A stretch of 41,487 nt of DNA from Pseudomonas sp. R5(2019) (GTDB lineage: Bacteria > Pseudomonadota > Gammaproteobacteria > Pseudomonadales > Pseudomonadaceae), in contig NZ_JAAAMT010000048.1 in NCBI RefSeq assembly GCF_009905435.1, forward strand, positions 1-41,487, in the 5' to 3' direction. Of the stretch, positions 30,847 through 41,481 are shown one piece after another. Below the pieces are notes generated by a model, which saw nothing but the letters and a program-made list of their open reading frames with translations, ran no database searches and was not told where the DNA came from. The position numbers and the translations under genes are program-made. Position 1 is the stretch's first letter, and every line of letters starts with the position of its first letter.

Positions 30847-32169
30847 TCACTCAGCCGCAGGCTTGCGCCGCTTCAGCGGCGCCAGGCCGTCCTGGCTCAC
30901 CAGCGCCGGCGCCTTCGGACGATTCGGGGCAGGCTTGCGTTTCGGCGCAGCCTTGGCCCCTGCGGCCTTTTTATCGACCTTTTTCTTCTTGACGCCCACC
31001 GCCTTGCCCGAGGCCTTGACCTTCTTCGGCCCGCTGTAGGTACCTTTGACTTCCTTGATGACCCGGCGCTCGAATTGCTGCTTGAGGTAGCGTTCGATGC
31101 TCGACATCAGGTTGAAGTCGCCATGGCAGATCAACGAGATGGCCAGGCCTTCGTTACCGGCACGACCGGTACGGCCGACACGGTGAACGTACTCGTCGCC
31201 GCTGCGTGGCATGTCGAAGTTGATCACCAGGTCCAGGCCGTCAACGTCCAGACCACGCGCCGCGACGTCAGTCGCGACCAGGATCTTCACGCCGCCCTGC
31301 TTCAGGCGATCGATGGCCAGCTTGCGGTCCTTCTGGTCCTTTTCGCCGTGCAGCACGAATGCCTTGTATTCCTGGGCAACCAGACGGCCGTAGATACGGT
31401 CGGCCATGGCACGGGTGTTGGTGAAGATAATGGCCTTCTGGTAGGTCTCATTGGCCAACAGCCAGTTGAGAATCTGTTCCTTGTGCACATTGTGGTCGGC
31501 CATCACGACCTGCTGGCGGGTGTTCTCGCTCAGGTCGCTGACGTTGTTGACCAACAGGTGCTCGGGCGACTTCAGGACCTTGCCGATCATGTCGCGCAGG
31601 CTGGCGCCGCCGGTGGTGGCGGAGAACAGCAGGGTCTGCTCGCGGTTGCCACATTCGTCACACAGGCGCTGCACGTCTTCGGCAAAGCCCATGTCGAGCA
31701 TGCGGTCGGCTTCGTCCAGAACCAGCACTTCGACTTCCTTCAAATCGAGGTTGCCGGCATTGAGCTGTTCCAGCAGGCGACCCGGAGTGCCGATCAGGAT
31801 GTCCGGCACCTTGCGCAGCATCGCAGCCTGGACCTTGAAGTCTTCGCCACCGGTGATCAGCCCGGACTTGATGAAGGTGAACTGCGAGAAACGCTCGACT
31901 TCCTTCAGGGTTTGCTGGGCCAGCTCACGGGTGGGCAGCAGGATCACCGCGCGAATGCTGACCCGCACCTTGGCCGGGCCGATCAGGCGATTGAGGATCG
32001 GCAGGACGAACGCGGCGGTCTTGCCGCTGCCGGTTTGTGCCGTCACGCGCAGGTCACGCCCTTGCAGGGCCAATGGAATGGCCGCCACCTGCACCGGGGT
32101 AGGCTCGACAAATTTCAGCTCGGCCACGGCTTTGAGCAGGCGTTCGTGCAGGGCGAATTGGGAAAACAC
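30847..32169 (-). CDS. DEAD-box RNA helicase
   Basis: A 440-residue ATP-dependent RNA helicase of the SrmB/RhlE type, likely acting in ribosome assembly or RNA turnover. It has an N-terminal Q motif (FVEPTPVQ), Walker A QTGSGKT (45-51), PTREL, DEAD (152-155), SAT (183-185), ARGLD and HRVGRTGR. The C-terminal 70 residues are a Lys/Ala/Pro-rich basic tail (KKKKVDKKAAGAKAAPKRKP) that would bind RNA non-specifically. The start is taken as GTG at 32169 (reads VFSQFALHERLL), preceded by GAGG at 8 bases. The 20 extra upstream residues look unrelated to the family. Confidence 0.92.
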   Translation of the reverse strand: MFSQFALHERLLKAVAELKFVEPTPVQVAAIPLALQGRDLRVTAQTGSGKTAAFVLPILNRLIGPAKVRVSIRAVILLPTRELAQQTLKEVERFSQFTFIKSGLITGGEDFKVQAAMLRKVPDILIGTPGRLLEQLNAGNLDLKEVEVLVLDEADRMLDMGFAEDVQRLCDECGNREQTLLFSATTGGASLRDMIGKVLKSPEHLLVNNVSDLSENTRQQVVMADHNVHKEQILNWLLANETYQKAIIFTNTRAMADRIYGRLVAQEYKAFVLHGEKDQKDRKLAIDRLKQGGVKILVATDVAARGLDVDGLDLVINFDMPRSGDEYVHRVGRTGRAGNEGLAISLICHGDFNLMSSIERYLKQQFERRVIKEVKGTYSGPKKVKASGKAVGVKKKKVDKKAAGAKAAPKRKPAPNRPKAPALVSQDGLAPLKRRKPAAE

Positions 32170-32373
32170 GGGTGTTACCTCGGCGAAGTGCGTAAATTCA
32201 ACTGCATAGCGTAACGGTTTGCGACGCATTAGCCGAATTTCTTTACGACTTTCTCATCGCTCTCCCGACGAACCTGCGGTAAAACGGGCTTTAGCCTTGA
32301 GCCCGATAGCAATTGCAATCAGCAATGGGCTCTACTGTTCCTCCTTTCCCGCTCAGGATTCGCGCTTTCACGC

Positions 32374-33672
32374 ATGGATATTCAATCGCTTTGGCTACGC
32401 GCCCAGGACCTCTTCGGCGCACTCGATGAACACCCCGCCTTGCACGCCGGCCTGGGCCTGCTGTTACTTGTGGTGGTCGCCCTGGTACTGGGGCGGGTCG
32501 CCCGGTTTCTGGTCCTGCACGCAATCAAACTGCTGTCGCGCCAGCCGGCCCTGCACTGGCTCAATGATTTTCTTCACAACAAGGTATTCCACCGCCTGGC
32601 GCAGATGACACCGTCGTTGGTGGTGCAGTTCGGCCTGAACCTGGTGCCGGAGCTGAGCAAGGCCAGCCAGCACTTTCTCGGCAACGTGGCGCTGGCCTTC
32701 ACCATCCTGTTCCAGGTACTGGCCCTGAGCGCTCTGCTCAACGCCTTGCTGGACATCTACGCCCGGACCGAACATGCCCGCACCCGTTCGATCAAGGGCT
32801 ACGTGCAGCTGGCCAAGATGATCCTGTTCGTGTTCGGCGCCATCATCATCGTCGCCACTCTGATCGACCGCTCGCCGCTGTTGCTGCTGTCGGGCCTGGG
32901 TGCGATGTCGGCGGTGATTCTGTTGGTGTACAAGGACACCCTGCTGTCGTTTGTCGCCAGCGTGCAGCTGACCAGCAACGACATGCTGCGGGTCGGCGAC
33001 TGGATCGAGATGCCACAGGTCGGTGCCGACGGTGACGTGGTGGACATCACCCTGCATACCGTCAAGGTACAGAATTTCGACAAGACCATCGTCTCGATCC
33101 CCACCTGGCGCCTGATGTCCGAGTCGTTCAAGAATTGGCGCGGCATGCAGCAATCCGGCGGGCGGCGGATCAAGCGCAGCCTGTTCATCGATGCCAGCAG
33201 CGTGCGCTTTATCACCGACGCCGAAGAACGCCAATTGACTCAGGTGCGCCTGCTGACTGATTACATGGCGCGCAAACAGTCCGAACTGCAGGCCTGGAAC
33301 GAGGCTCAGGGCAATATTGCCCGGCTGTCGGCCAACCGCCGCCGGATGACCAATCTCGGCACCTTCCGCGCGTACGCGCTGGCTTACCTCAGGAGCCACC
33401 CGGACATTCAGCCGAACATGACCTGCATGGTCCGCCAGCTGCAGCCCACCGCCCAGGGCGTGCCGCTAGAGATCTACTGCTTCACCCGCACCACAGTCTG
33501 GGCCGAGTACGAGCGCATCCAGGGCGATATCTTCGATTACCTGCTGGCGGTGATGCCCGAATTCGGCCTGAACGTCTATCAGCAGCCCAGCGGTAACGAC
33601 CTGCGCGCGGGGCTGCTACCGGGCCTGGCTCACGCTCAACGTACGGCGGTTGCCGAGCCGGCTGATCCATAG
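32374..33672 (+). CDS. ybdG: MscS-family mechanosensitive channel, YbdG type
   Basis: A 432-residue inner-membrane channel homologous to E. coli YbdG (415 residues, MscM activity). Five hydrophobic helices lie in the first 190 residues, the pore-lining helix being LLSGLGAMSAVILLVYKDTL. The MscS beta domain follows (LRVGDWIEMPQVGADGDVVDI). The YbdG-specific insertion after SLFIDASSVRFITDAEERQL and the C-terminal domain are present. It protects cells from osmotic down-shock. Its last 57 bases overlap the convergent YigM-like gene. Confidence 0.92.
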   Translation: MDIQSLWLRAQDLFGALDEHPALHAGLGLLLLVVVALVLGRVARFLVLHAIKLLSRQPALHWLNDFLHNKVFHRLAQMTPSLVVQFGLNLVPELSKASQHFLGNVALAFTILFQVLALSALLNALLDIYARTEHARTRSIKGYVQLAKMILFVFGAIIIVATLIDRSPLLLLSGLGAMSAVILLVYKDTLLSFVASVQLTSNDMLRVGDWIEMPQVGADGDVVDITLHTVKVQNFDKTIVSIPTWRLMSESFKNWRGMQQSGGRRIKRSLFIDASSVRFITDAEERQLTQVRLLTDYMARKQSELQAWNEAQGNIARLSANRRRMTNLGTFRAYALAYLRSHPDIQPNMTCMVRQLQPTAQGVPLEIYCFTRTTVWAEYERIQGDIFDYLLAVMPEFGLNVYQQPSGNDLRAGLLPGLAHAQRTAVAEPADP

Positions 33673-34491
33673 CGAGAGCAGAATCACCGACCCACCGATG
33701 AACAACCGGCCCACCGGCTCATGCTGATTCCAGATCAACAGGTTCACCAGCAAGCCCAACGGCACGTGCAGGTTGTTCATCACCGCCAGGGTGGCGGCCG
33801 GCACCAGGCACGCGCCCTTGTTCCACCAGTACATGCCCAACGCCGTCGAGCACAGCCCCAGAAACCCGAGCACGCCCCACTGCAGGTTGGTTTGCGGCAG
33901 GTGCTGGGCATTGCCGAACAGCGCGTAGGCCGGCAACACCACCAGTAACGCACCCACGTAGAAATAGCCAAAGCGACGGTAGTGCGGCAGGTCGCTTGGG
34001 TGGCGCGCCACCAGGTGCTTGTACAGCACTTGCCCGGCGGCATAGGTGAAGTTCGCCAGTTGCAGCAGCAAAAAGCCCATGAAAAAGTCCGGGCTGATGC
34101 TGTCGAAGCGAATCACCGCAGCCCCTGCAACCGCCACCAATGCCGCCACCAGTGCCCAGACATTGAAGCGGCGGTTCAGCGCATCTTCAATCAACGTCAC
34201 GTGCAACGGCGTCAAGATGGTGAACAGCAGCACCTCCGGCACCGTCAGCACCCTGAAGCTCAGGTACAGGCAGACGTAGGTCACGCCAAACTGCAACGCC
34301 CCGATCAGCAGCATCGCGCGCATGAAGCGCGGCTCGACCTGACGCCAGCGCGTCAGCGGCAAGAACACCAACCCCGCCAACACCACCCGCACCAATACGG
34401 CGAAATAACTGTCGACCTGCCCGGCCAGGTATTCGCCGATCAGACTGAAGGAAAACGCTTGAATCAATGTAACGATGAGTAGATAGCCCAT
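33616..34491 (-). CDS. YigM-like DMT-family transporter
   Basis: A 291-residue membrane protein with ten helices. Segments such as FSFSLIGEYLAGQVDSYFAV, LLFTILTPLHVTLI and the C-terminal VMNNLHVPLGLLVNLLIW match my memory of E. coli YigM, an inner-membrane biotin importer. Biotin or another carboxylate is therefore a reasonable guess, not shown by the sequence itself. The start MGYLLIVTLIQAF (34491) has AGAGG 6 bases upstream. Its 3' end overlaps the ybdG gene by 57 bases in a convergent arrangement. Confidence 0.85.
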   Translation of the reverse strand: MGYLLIVTLIQAFSFSLIGEYLAGQVDSYFAVLVRVVLAGLVFLPLTRWRQVEPRFMRAMLLIGALQFGVTYVCLYLSFRVLTVPEVLLFTILTPLHVTLIEDALNRRFNVWALVAALVAVAGAAVIRFDSISPDFFMGFLLLQLANFTYAAGQVLYKHLVARHPSDLPHYRRFGYFYVGALLVVLPAYALFGNAQHLPQTNLQWGVLGFLGLCSTALGMYWWNKGACLVPAATLAVMNNLHVPLGLLVNLLIWNQHEPVGRLFIGGSVILLSLWISRLGNRRTLSVSQAR

Positions 34492-34571
34492 GATTGCCTC
34501 TTGCCAGATGGCGGCGACCTTAGCCGGTTGGCTTTCGCCGGGCAATCGATGGCAACTTTAAACGCTTCGCG

Positions 34572-34661
34572 TGTAGGAGCCGGGCTTGCCCGCGAAGAGC
34601 TGCACCGCGGTGTTTCAGGCATATCGTGGTGTCTGCATCGCAGGCAAGCCTTGCTCCTACA
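34572..34661. repeat. REPIN between YigM-like and azoR genes
   Basis: TGTAGGAGCCGGGCTTGCC on the left and GGCAAGCCTTGCTCCTACA on the right are inverted, with a REP core CCGCGA / TCGCAGG inside. It is 90 bases long and of the same family as the elements at 5052 and 41300. Confidence 0.85.
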
Positions 34662-34728
34662 GGGGGGTTGTCATCAATCTGAGCCGATCAGCCGTAAGGG
34701 TGATCGGGCAAGTCAGTTACCGAGCGTT

Positions 34729-35328
34729 TCAGGCCACTTCAGCGAGCCGGGCAATGGCCTGGTTCAAGCCTTTGTCGTGGAAGTCACGGCCCATGTTCAG
34801 GCCTTCGGCGTGGATGAACGTCACATCATGGATGCCGATAAAGCCCATGACCTGGCGCAAGTAGGGTTCCTGGTGATCGCTGGCACTGCCGGCATAGATG
34901 CCTCCACGGGCGGTCAGCACAATGGCGCGCTTGCCGATCAGCAGGCCTTGTGGGCCGGTTTCGGTGTATTTGAAGGTGACGCCGGCACGCAGAACGTGGT
35001 CCAGCCAGGCCTTGAGCGTGCTCGGGATAGCAAAGTTGTACATGGGTGCCGCGAGTACCAGCACGTCAGCGGCCAGCACTTCGTCAGTCAACTGGTTGGA
35101 GCGCGCCAGGGCTTCAAGCTCCTGGGTGTTGCGCTGCTCTTGCGGCTTCATCCAGCCACCGAGCAAGTTGGCGTCCAGGTGCGGCACGGGGTTCACAGCC
35201 AGGTCACGCACGGTGATCGTGTCGGCCGGGTGGGCGGCTTTCCACTGGCTGATGAACCGTTGGGTCAACTGCCGCGAGACCGAGTCTTGTTGGCGGGCGC
35301 TGCTTTCGATGATCAGTACACGGGACAT
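34729..35328 (-). CDS. azoR: FMN-dependent NADH-azoreductase
   Basis: A 199-residue flavodoxin-like oxidoreductase of the AzoR family, which reduces azo compounds and quinones with NADH. The family N-terminus MSRVLIIESSARQQDSVSR, the APMYNFAIPSTLKAWLDHVL motif that contacts FMN, and the TARGGIY segment are all present. The start at 35328 has GGAGG 5 bases upstream. AzoR genes in pseudomonads are often next to a LysR gene; here the nearest LysR gene is 500 bases away, past a small gene. A 15-base dyad lies in the upstream gap. Confidence 0.93.
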   Translation of the reverse strand: MSRVLIIESSARQQDSVSRQLTQRFISQWKAAHPADTITVRDLAVNPVPHLDANLLGGWMKPQEQRNTQELEALARSNQLTDEVLAADVLVLAAPMYNFAIPSTLKAWLDHVLRAGVTFKYTETGPQGLLIGKRAIVLTARGGIYAGSASDHQEPYLRQVMGFIGIHDVTFIHAEGLNMGRDFHDKGLNQAIARLAEVA

Positions 35329-35420
35329 TGAAGCCTCCATCGGCAAGTGGGTGCGTTGTGATGGAGTGAAGGTTAGAGATTGCCAGATCGATAAAAAAGC
35401 GGAAATATTCGCTATTACCT

Positions 35421-35435
35421 ATCAATTAAGTTGAT
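35421..35435. promoter_or_regulatory. Dyad in azoR upstream region, possible LysR-type site
   Basis: ATCAA-ttaag-TTGAT is a perfect 5-base-arm inverted repeat with a T-N11-A pattern. It lies in the AT-rich 160-base gap between azoR and the small secreted protein gene, 93 bases upstream of azoR. It could serve the LysR regulator at 35850 or one encoded elsewhere. Confidence 0.35.
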
Positions 35436-35488
35436 TTATAAGAGCAATACTCTACCCTGACAGGCATAACCTGCCAGGGCCTGGACGG

Positions 35489-35803
35489 TCAGCCCGGCTT
35501 GCAGCTCAGGTCGATGCGCAGCTTGATGATCTTGCGGTTGAACTTGGCGGTGACGTCCGCGCTTTTGCCTGCGGCCACTTGCACACGCCGGGTACGCGGC
35601 GCCTCGGGGCCGTTCTTGAACACCACCTTGCAGTCAGCGGCCACCTGGCCGTAATTGTTCAGGGTAATGGAGCCGATGTCGTAGTCCGTGTCGTAGGTGG
35701 TGTAGTCCAGCTTGACCCCGTCCAACTGCTTGTCCACATCGATGGGGTAGGCGTAGGCCACCAGGGGCAGCAACGACAGCAGCACAGCACAACATTTTTT
35801 CAT
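35489..35803 (-). CDS. Small secreted protein, unknown function
   Basis: A 104-residue protein with a signal peptide (MKKCCAVLLSLLPLVAYA) and a beta-rich mature part: LDYTTYDTDYDIGSITLNNY, then KVVFKNGPEAPRTRRVQVAA. Two mature cysteines (ADCKVV and near the C-terminus LSCKPG) could form a periplasmic disulfide. The alternation of strands and the final FNRKIIKLRIDLSCKP strand suggest a small Ig-like fold. The ATG at 35803 has GGAGAC 7 bases upstream. It is divergent from the LysR gene, with 46 bases between starts. I do not recognise a function. Confidence 0.78.
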   Translation of the reverse strand: MKKCCAVLLSLLPLVAYAYPIDVDKQLDGVKLDYTTYDTDYDIGSITLNNYGQVAADCKVVFKNGPEAPRTRRVQVAAGKSADVTAKFNRKIIKLRIDLSCKPG

Positions 35804-35849
35804 TCGGCAGTCTCCATGCGGGAACGCCAGCTTAGGACAAGAGGAGCGG

Positions 35850-36776
35850 ATGATGAAAGCGCCCCGGGTGACCCTGGATCAATGGCGGACCTTGCAGGCA
35901 GTGGTCGACCACGGCGGTTTCGCCCAGGCCGCCGAAGCGCTGCACCGCTCGCAGTCGTCGGTCAGCTATACCGTGGCGCGCATGCAAGACCAGCTCGGCG
36001 TGCCGCTGTTGCGCATCGACGGGCGCAAGGCGGTGCTGACGGATGCCGGTGGCGTGTTGCTGCGCCGCTCCCGGCAACTGGTCAAGCAGGCCAGCCAGCT
36101 GGAAGACCTCGCCCACCACATGGAACAAGGCTGGGAAGCCGAAGTTCGACTGGTGGTCGATGCAGCCTACCCCAATGCCCGCCTGGTCCGCGCCCTGAGC
36201 GCCTTTATGCCGCAAAGCCGCGGCTGCCGGGTGCGGTTGCGTGAAGAGGTGTTGTCCGGGGTTGAAGAGGTGCTGCTGGAGGGGGTTGCCGACCTGGCCA
36301 TCTGTGGCTTCAACATCTCCGGCTATTTGGGCACGGAGCTGAGCAGCATCGAGTTCGTCGCCGTCGCCCACCCCGAGCACGCCCTGCATCGCCTGCAGCG
36401 CGAACTCAGCTTCCAGGACCTGGAAAGCCAGATGCAAGTGGTGATCCGCGACTCGGGCCGCCAGCAGCCGCGCGACGTTGGCTGGCTGGGCGCCGAGCAT
36501 CGCTGGACGGTCGGCAGCCTGGCCACCGCGACGACGTTCGTCAGCAGCGGGCTGGGGTTTGCCTGGCTGCCACGCCACCTGATCGAACGCGAATTGCGAG
36601 ACGGTATTCTCAAGCAGCTACCCTTGGACCAGGGAGGCAGCCGACACCCGACGTTCTACCTGTACTCAAACAAGGACAAGCCGCTCGGCCCGGCCACCCA
36701 GATTCTGATTGATCTGTTGCGCAACTTCGACACGGCGCCCCTGGACGCACCCTTCGCGGCGCCGCCCCAGCTCTGA
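35850..36776 (+). CDS. LysR-family transcriptional regulator
   Basis: A 308-residue LysR regulator. The helix-turn-helix lies near residues 10-55 (WRTLQAVVDHGGFAQAAEAL, then RSQSSVSYTVARMQDQLGVP). The effector domain contains VADLAICGFNI and SSGLGFAWLPRHLIE, features of CbbR-like/AllS-like members. Two ATGs (35850, 35853) lie behind GAGGAG. It is the first gene of a co-directional run with an alpha/beta hydrolase 20 bases later. The small secreted protein gene is divergent. Its target and ligand are unknown. Confidence 0.9.
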   Translation: MMKAPRVTLDQWRTLQAVVDHGGFAQAAEALHRSQSSVSYTVARMQDQLGVPLLRIDGRKAVLTDAGGVLLRRSRQLVKQASQLEDLAHHMEQGWEAEVRLVVDAAYPNARLVRALSAFMPQSRGCRVRLREEVLSGVEEVLLEGVADLAICGFNISGYLGTELSSIEFVAVAHPEHALHRLQRELSFQDLESQMQVVIRDSGRQQPRDVGWLGAEHRWTVGSLATATTFVSSGLGFAWLPRHLIERELRDGILKQLPLDQGGSRHPTFYLYSNKDKPLGPATQILIDLLRNFDTAPLDAPFAAPPQL

Positions 36777-36795
36777 ACCGGAAAAGGAAGTCATC

Positions 36796-37599
36796 GTGCC
36801 CTATTTCGAACATGACGGTTGTTCACTGCATTACGAAGAATACGGCCAGGGCGAGCCGCTGATCCTGGTACATGGCCTGGGCTCCAGTTGCCAGGACTGG
36901 GAATACCAGGTTCCGGCGCTGGCCAGGCATTACCGGGTGATTCTGCTCGATGTGCGCGGCCACGGCCGCTCCGACAAACCCCGCGAGCGCTACAGCATCC
37001 CGGGCTTCAGCGCCGACCTGGTGGCGTTGATCGAGCATCTGAATCTAGGCCCGGTGCACCTGGTCGGGCTGTCCATGGGCGGGATGATCGGCTTCCAGAC
37101 CGCGGTCGACCAACCCGGCCTGCTGCGCAGCCTGTGCATCGTCAACAGCGCCCCGCAGCTCAAGCTGCGCACGCCCCAGGATTACTGGTTCTGGTTCAAG
37201 CGCTGGAGCCTGGCGCGTTTCATGAGCCTGGAGACGCTCGGCAAAGCCTTGGGCAAGCTGCTGTTTCCCAAACCCGAACAGGCCGACCTGCGCCAAAAGA
37301 TCGCCGAGCGCTGGGCCCGCAACGACAAGCGCGCTTACCTTGCCAGTTTTGACGCCATCATCAACTGGGGTGTTCAGGAGCGCATCGGCTGTATCACCTG
37401 TCCCACCCTTGTGATAACGGCAGACTGCGACTACACCCCGGTCTCGCTCAAGCAAGCCTACGTGGACCAGATACCCGGAGCGCGGCTGGCAGTGATCAAG
37501 GATTCCCGGCACGCTACGCCGCTGGACCAACCGAATGCATTCAACCAGACCCTGCTGCAATTCCTGGCTGCAGTCCCCACCACCCCCAAGGACCATTGA
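36796..37599 (+). CDS. Alpha/beta-hydrolase fold enzyme
   Basis: A 267-residue cytoplasmic hydrolase. The oxyanion HGLGSS region lies at 26-31, the DVRGHGRSD strand-turn at 52-60, the nucleophile elbow GLSMGG with S93, an acid residue at D210 or D212 (TADCDYTP) and the base H239 (SRHAT). The layout is like 3-oxoadipate enol-lactonase and other small esterases, but the substrate cannot be assigned. It starts with GTG at 36796 behind AAGGAAG, 20 bases after the LysR gene. It is followed 4 bases later by the cyclophilin gene, so LysR-hydrolase-cyclophilin may be one transcript. Confidence 0.88.
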   Translation: MPYFEHDGCSLHYEEYGQGEPLILVHGLGSSCQDWEYQVPALARHYRVILLDVRGHGRSDKPRERYSIPGFSADLVALIEHLNLGPVHLVGLSMGGMIGFQTAVDQPGLLRSLCIVNSAPQLKLRTPQDYWFWFKRWSLARFMSLETLGKALGKLLFPKPEQADLRQKIAERWARNDKRAYLASFDAIINWGVQERIGCITCPTLVITADCDYTPVSLKQAYVDQIPGARLAVIKDSRHATPLDQPNAFNQTLLQFLAAVPTTPKDH

Positions 37600-37603
37600 C
37601 CCT

Positions 37604-38176
37604 ATGCTGAAGAAAATTGCTCTCGCCGCCTGCTCCGTGCTGTTTGCCAGCAGCCTGATGGCTGCACAGCCTGCCGCCACTAAAAACCCGCACGTGTTGC
37701 TGAACACCAGCTTCGGCGAAATCGAGGTTGAACTGGATGCAGCCAAGGCCCCCGTCAGTACCCAGAACTTTCTGGCCTATGTCGATAAAGGCTTCTACAA
37801 GGACACCATCTTCCACCGCGTGATCCCCGGCTTCATGGTCCAGGGCGGCGGCTTCACCCGTGACATGGTGCAGAAACCCACCGACGCGCCAATCAAGAAC
37901 GAAGCCGACAACGGCCTGCTCAACGTGCGTGGCACCCTGGCCATGGCGCGCACCTCTGCCAAGGACTCGGCCACCAGCCAGTTCTTCATCAACCACAAGG
38001 ACAACGGCTTCCTTGACCATGGCAGCCGCGATTTCGGCTACGCCGTTTTCGGAAAAGTCGTCAAAGGCATGGACGTTGTCGATCAGATCGCTGGTGTGCA
38101 AACTACCCGCTCGCGTGGCATGAGCGATGTACCGGCCGACCCGGTCCTGATACTGTCCGCCAAGCGCCTGGACTAA
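37604..38176 (+). CDS. Periplasmic peptidyl-prolyl cis-trans isomerase (cyclophilin, PpiA type)
   Basis: A 190-residue cyclophilin with a signal peptide (MLKKIALAACSVLFASSLMA). The isomerase core shows FHRVIPGFMVQGGG, the GTLAMARTSAKDSATSQFFI block and GYAVFGKVVKGMDVVD. It catalyses proline isomerisation in folding of exported proteins. The size and leader match PpiA (about 190 residues). The ATG at 37604 lies 4 bases after the hydrolase stop, with AAGGA inside the end of that gene, so the two are likely translationally coupled. Confidence 0.93.
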   Translation: MLKKIALAACSVLFASSLMAAQPAATKNPHVLLNTSFGEIEVELDAAKAPVSTQNFLAYVDKGFYKDTIFHRVIPGFMVQGGGFTRDMVQKPTDAPIKNEADNGLLNVRGTLAMARTSAKDSATSQFFINHKDNGFLDHGSRDFGYAVFGKVVKGMDVVDQIAGVQTTRSRGMSDVPADPVLILSAKRLD

Positions 38177-38236
38177 ACAGCGTCATGCATGGATGCGTGA
38201 CCGGCCAGGACCGTCTGCCCCCATAAGGAGTGCGTG

Positions 38237-40069
<1,833 letters not shown>

Positions 40070-40097
40070 AAACGCTGAATGCCTGGTCCTGCGCGGC

Positions 40098-41222
40098 TTA
40101 AACCTGTTTGTACGGCAACGCCATCCGCGCCTCCTGCGCATACGCCAGCACCCCTCGCCGTTCCTGCTCGAGAAACTCCCGCACCGCAGCCTCAAGCCCG
40201 GGGTGGCGCAGGTAATGCCAGGAATGGGTAATCTGCGGCTCGAACCCGCGAATCAGCTTATGCTCGCCCTGCGCCCCGGCATCAAAGCGCTGAAATCCCT
40301 GGGCGATTGCGTAGTCCATGCCCTGATAAAAACAGGTCTCGAAATGTAGCCGGTCGTACTCCGCCAGGCAGCCCCAGTAGCGTCCGTAAAAACTGCCGCC
40401 ACCGACCAGGCTGAAGGCCATCGCCACCGGACGGCCGTCCTGCAGCGCGCACACCACACGAATCGATTCGGGCATGCGTTCGGCCAGCAGGCTGAAAAAA
40501 TCGCGGGTCAGGTACGGCGTCTGGCGCCGCACGGCGTAGGTGTTGGCGTAACAGGCATAGACGAAGTCCCACTGCGACTCTTGTAACTGGTGCCCTTCAT
40601 ACCACTCGAAACTGATCCCGTGCCCGGCGACTTGCTCGCGTTCCTTGCGCATTTGCTTGCGCTTGCGCGAGCTCAAGGTGTCGAGGAAATCCTGAAAATC
40701 CCGGTAGCCGCGGTTGTGCCAGTGATATTGGCAACCAATACGCTCCAGCCAGCCGTGCTGCGCCGCCATCAATACGTCGAGATCTGGCTCGGTGAAGTTG
40801 ATGTGTGCACTGGACAGCTGTTCGATCTCGATATAGCCCGGCAGGCTCTGCAACAGCGCCAACCCGTCTTCTGCCCGCCCCGCCAACAGGCGCGGCCCGG
40901 TGACCGGGCTGAATGGCACGGCGCAGAGCAGTTTTGGATAGTAGGGTATGCCGGCCCGGCGGCAGGCGTCGGCCCAGCCGTGGTCGAAGACGTATTCACC
41001 GTAGGAGTGCCATTTGCGATAGCCGGGCAAGGCGGCCAGCAGTTGGCCGTCTTGCATGTGGATCAGATGCTCGGGGCGCCAACCGGACTGAGCGCCCAGG
41101 CTGCCACTGTCTTCCAGCGCCGACAGAAAGCCATGGCGCAGGAAGGGTTGCGCGCTCGGCACCAGCGCGTCCCATTGCTCGGGGCTGATCTGGGCAAGGC
41201 TGTGCACGACCTGTAGCGACAT
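40098..41222 (-). CDS. FemAB/GNAT-like protein (PF04339 type)
   Basis: A 374-residue protein of the COG3146 (PF04339) family, which has a tandem GNAT fold related to FemAB. Marks are the central SSRKRKQMRKERE helix, YACYANTYAVRRQTPYLTRDFF, the GGGSFYGRYWGC strand and the tail FDAGAQGEHKLIRGFEP. The activity is unproven; an N-acyl or aminoacyl transfer is implied by the fold. The start MSLQVVHSLAQ (41222) is preferred. The 50 residues upstream come from the REPIN region and are not coding. It is convergent with the ABC gene (28-base gap). Confidence 0.88.
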   Translation of the reverse strand: MSLQVVHSLAQISPEQWDALVPSAQPFLRHGFLSALEDSGSLGAQSGWRPEHLIHMQDGQLLAALPGYRKWHSYGEYVFDHGWADACRRAGIPYYPKLLCAVPFSPVTGPRLLAGRAEDGLALLQSLPGYIEIEQLSSAHINFTEPDLDVLMAAQHGWLERIGCQYHWHNRGYRDFQDFLDTLSSRKRKQMRKEREQVAGHGISFEWYEGHQLQESQWDFVYACYANTYAVRRQTPYLTRDFFSLLAERMPESIRVVCALQDGRPVAMAFSLVGGGSFYGRYWGCLAEYDRLHFETCFYQGMDYAIAQGFQRFDAGAQGEHKLIRGFEPQITHSWHYLRHPGLEAAVREFLEQERRGVLAYAQEARMALPYKQV

Positions 41223-41299
41223 GGTGGTTCCCGGTACATGGATGATGCCGCGAGTATCGCGTAAGCGGGGCCGTAGGTAAAACAGGGTGGTGTACGTGG

Positions 41300-41384
41300 T
41301 AGGAGCAAGGCTTGCCTGCGATAGCATCGCCGCGCTGTACGCGCTGTACCGCAGCGATGCCATCGCAGGCAAGCCTTGCTCCTA
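41300..41384. repeat. REPIN upstream of the FemAB-like gene
   Basis: AGGAGCAAGGCTTGCCTGCGAT (first 18 bases AGGAGCAAGGCTTGCCTG, 41301 on) is mirrored by ATCGCAGGCAAGCCTTGCTCCT (41362-41383). The arms are perfect over 22 bases. It lies upstream of the minus-strand FemAB-like gene, so that gene's promoter must lie within or beyond it. Confidence 0.88.
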
Positions 41385-41463
41385 TGTATGGACTCGCCTC
41401 CTCAGTCAACCCACTTTCAAACACTGCTGCCCGGCTTGCATCTATGTATCAGGCCTATTCGAG

Positions 41464-41481
41464 GAAGCCGTCTTCGGCTTC
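41464..41481. terminator. Hairpin at right edge, possible terminator
   Basis: GAAGCCG-tctt-CGGCTTC is a perfect 7-base stem with a 4-base loop, followed by TGGCCA at the window end. The gene it belongs to and any T-run lie outside the window. The 78 bases between it and the REPIN hold no ORF that I can support. Confidence 0.4.
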
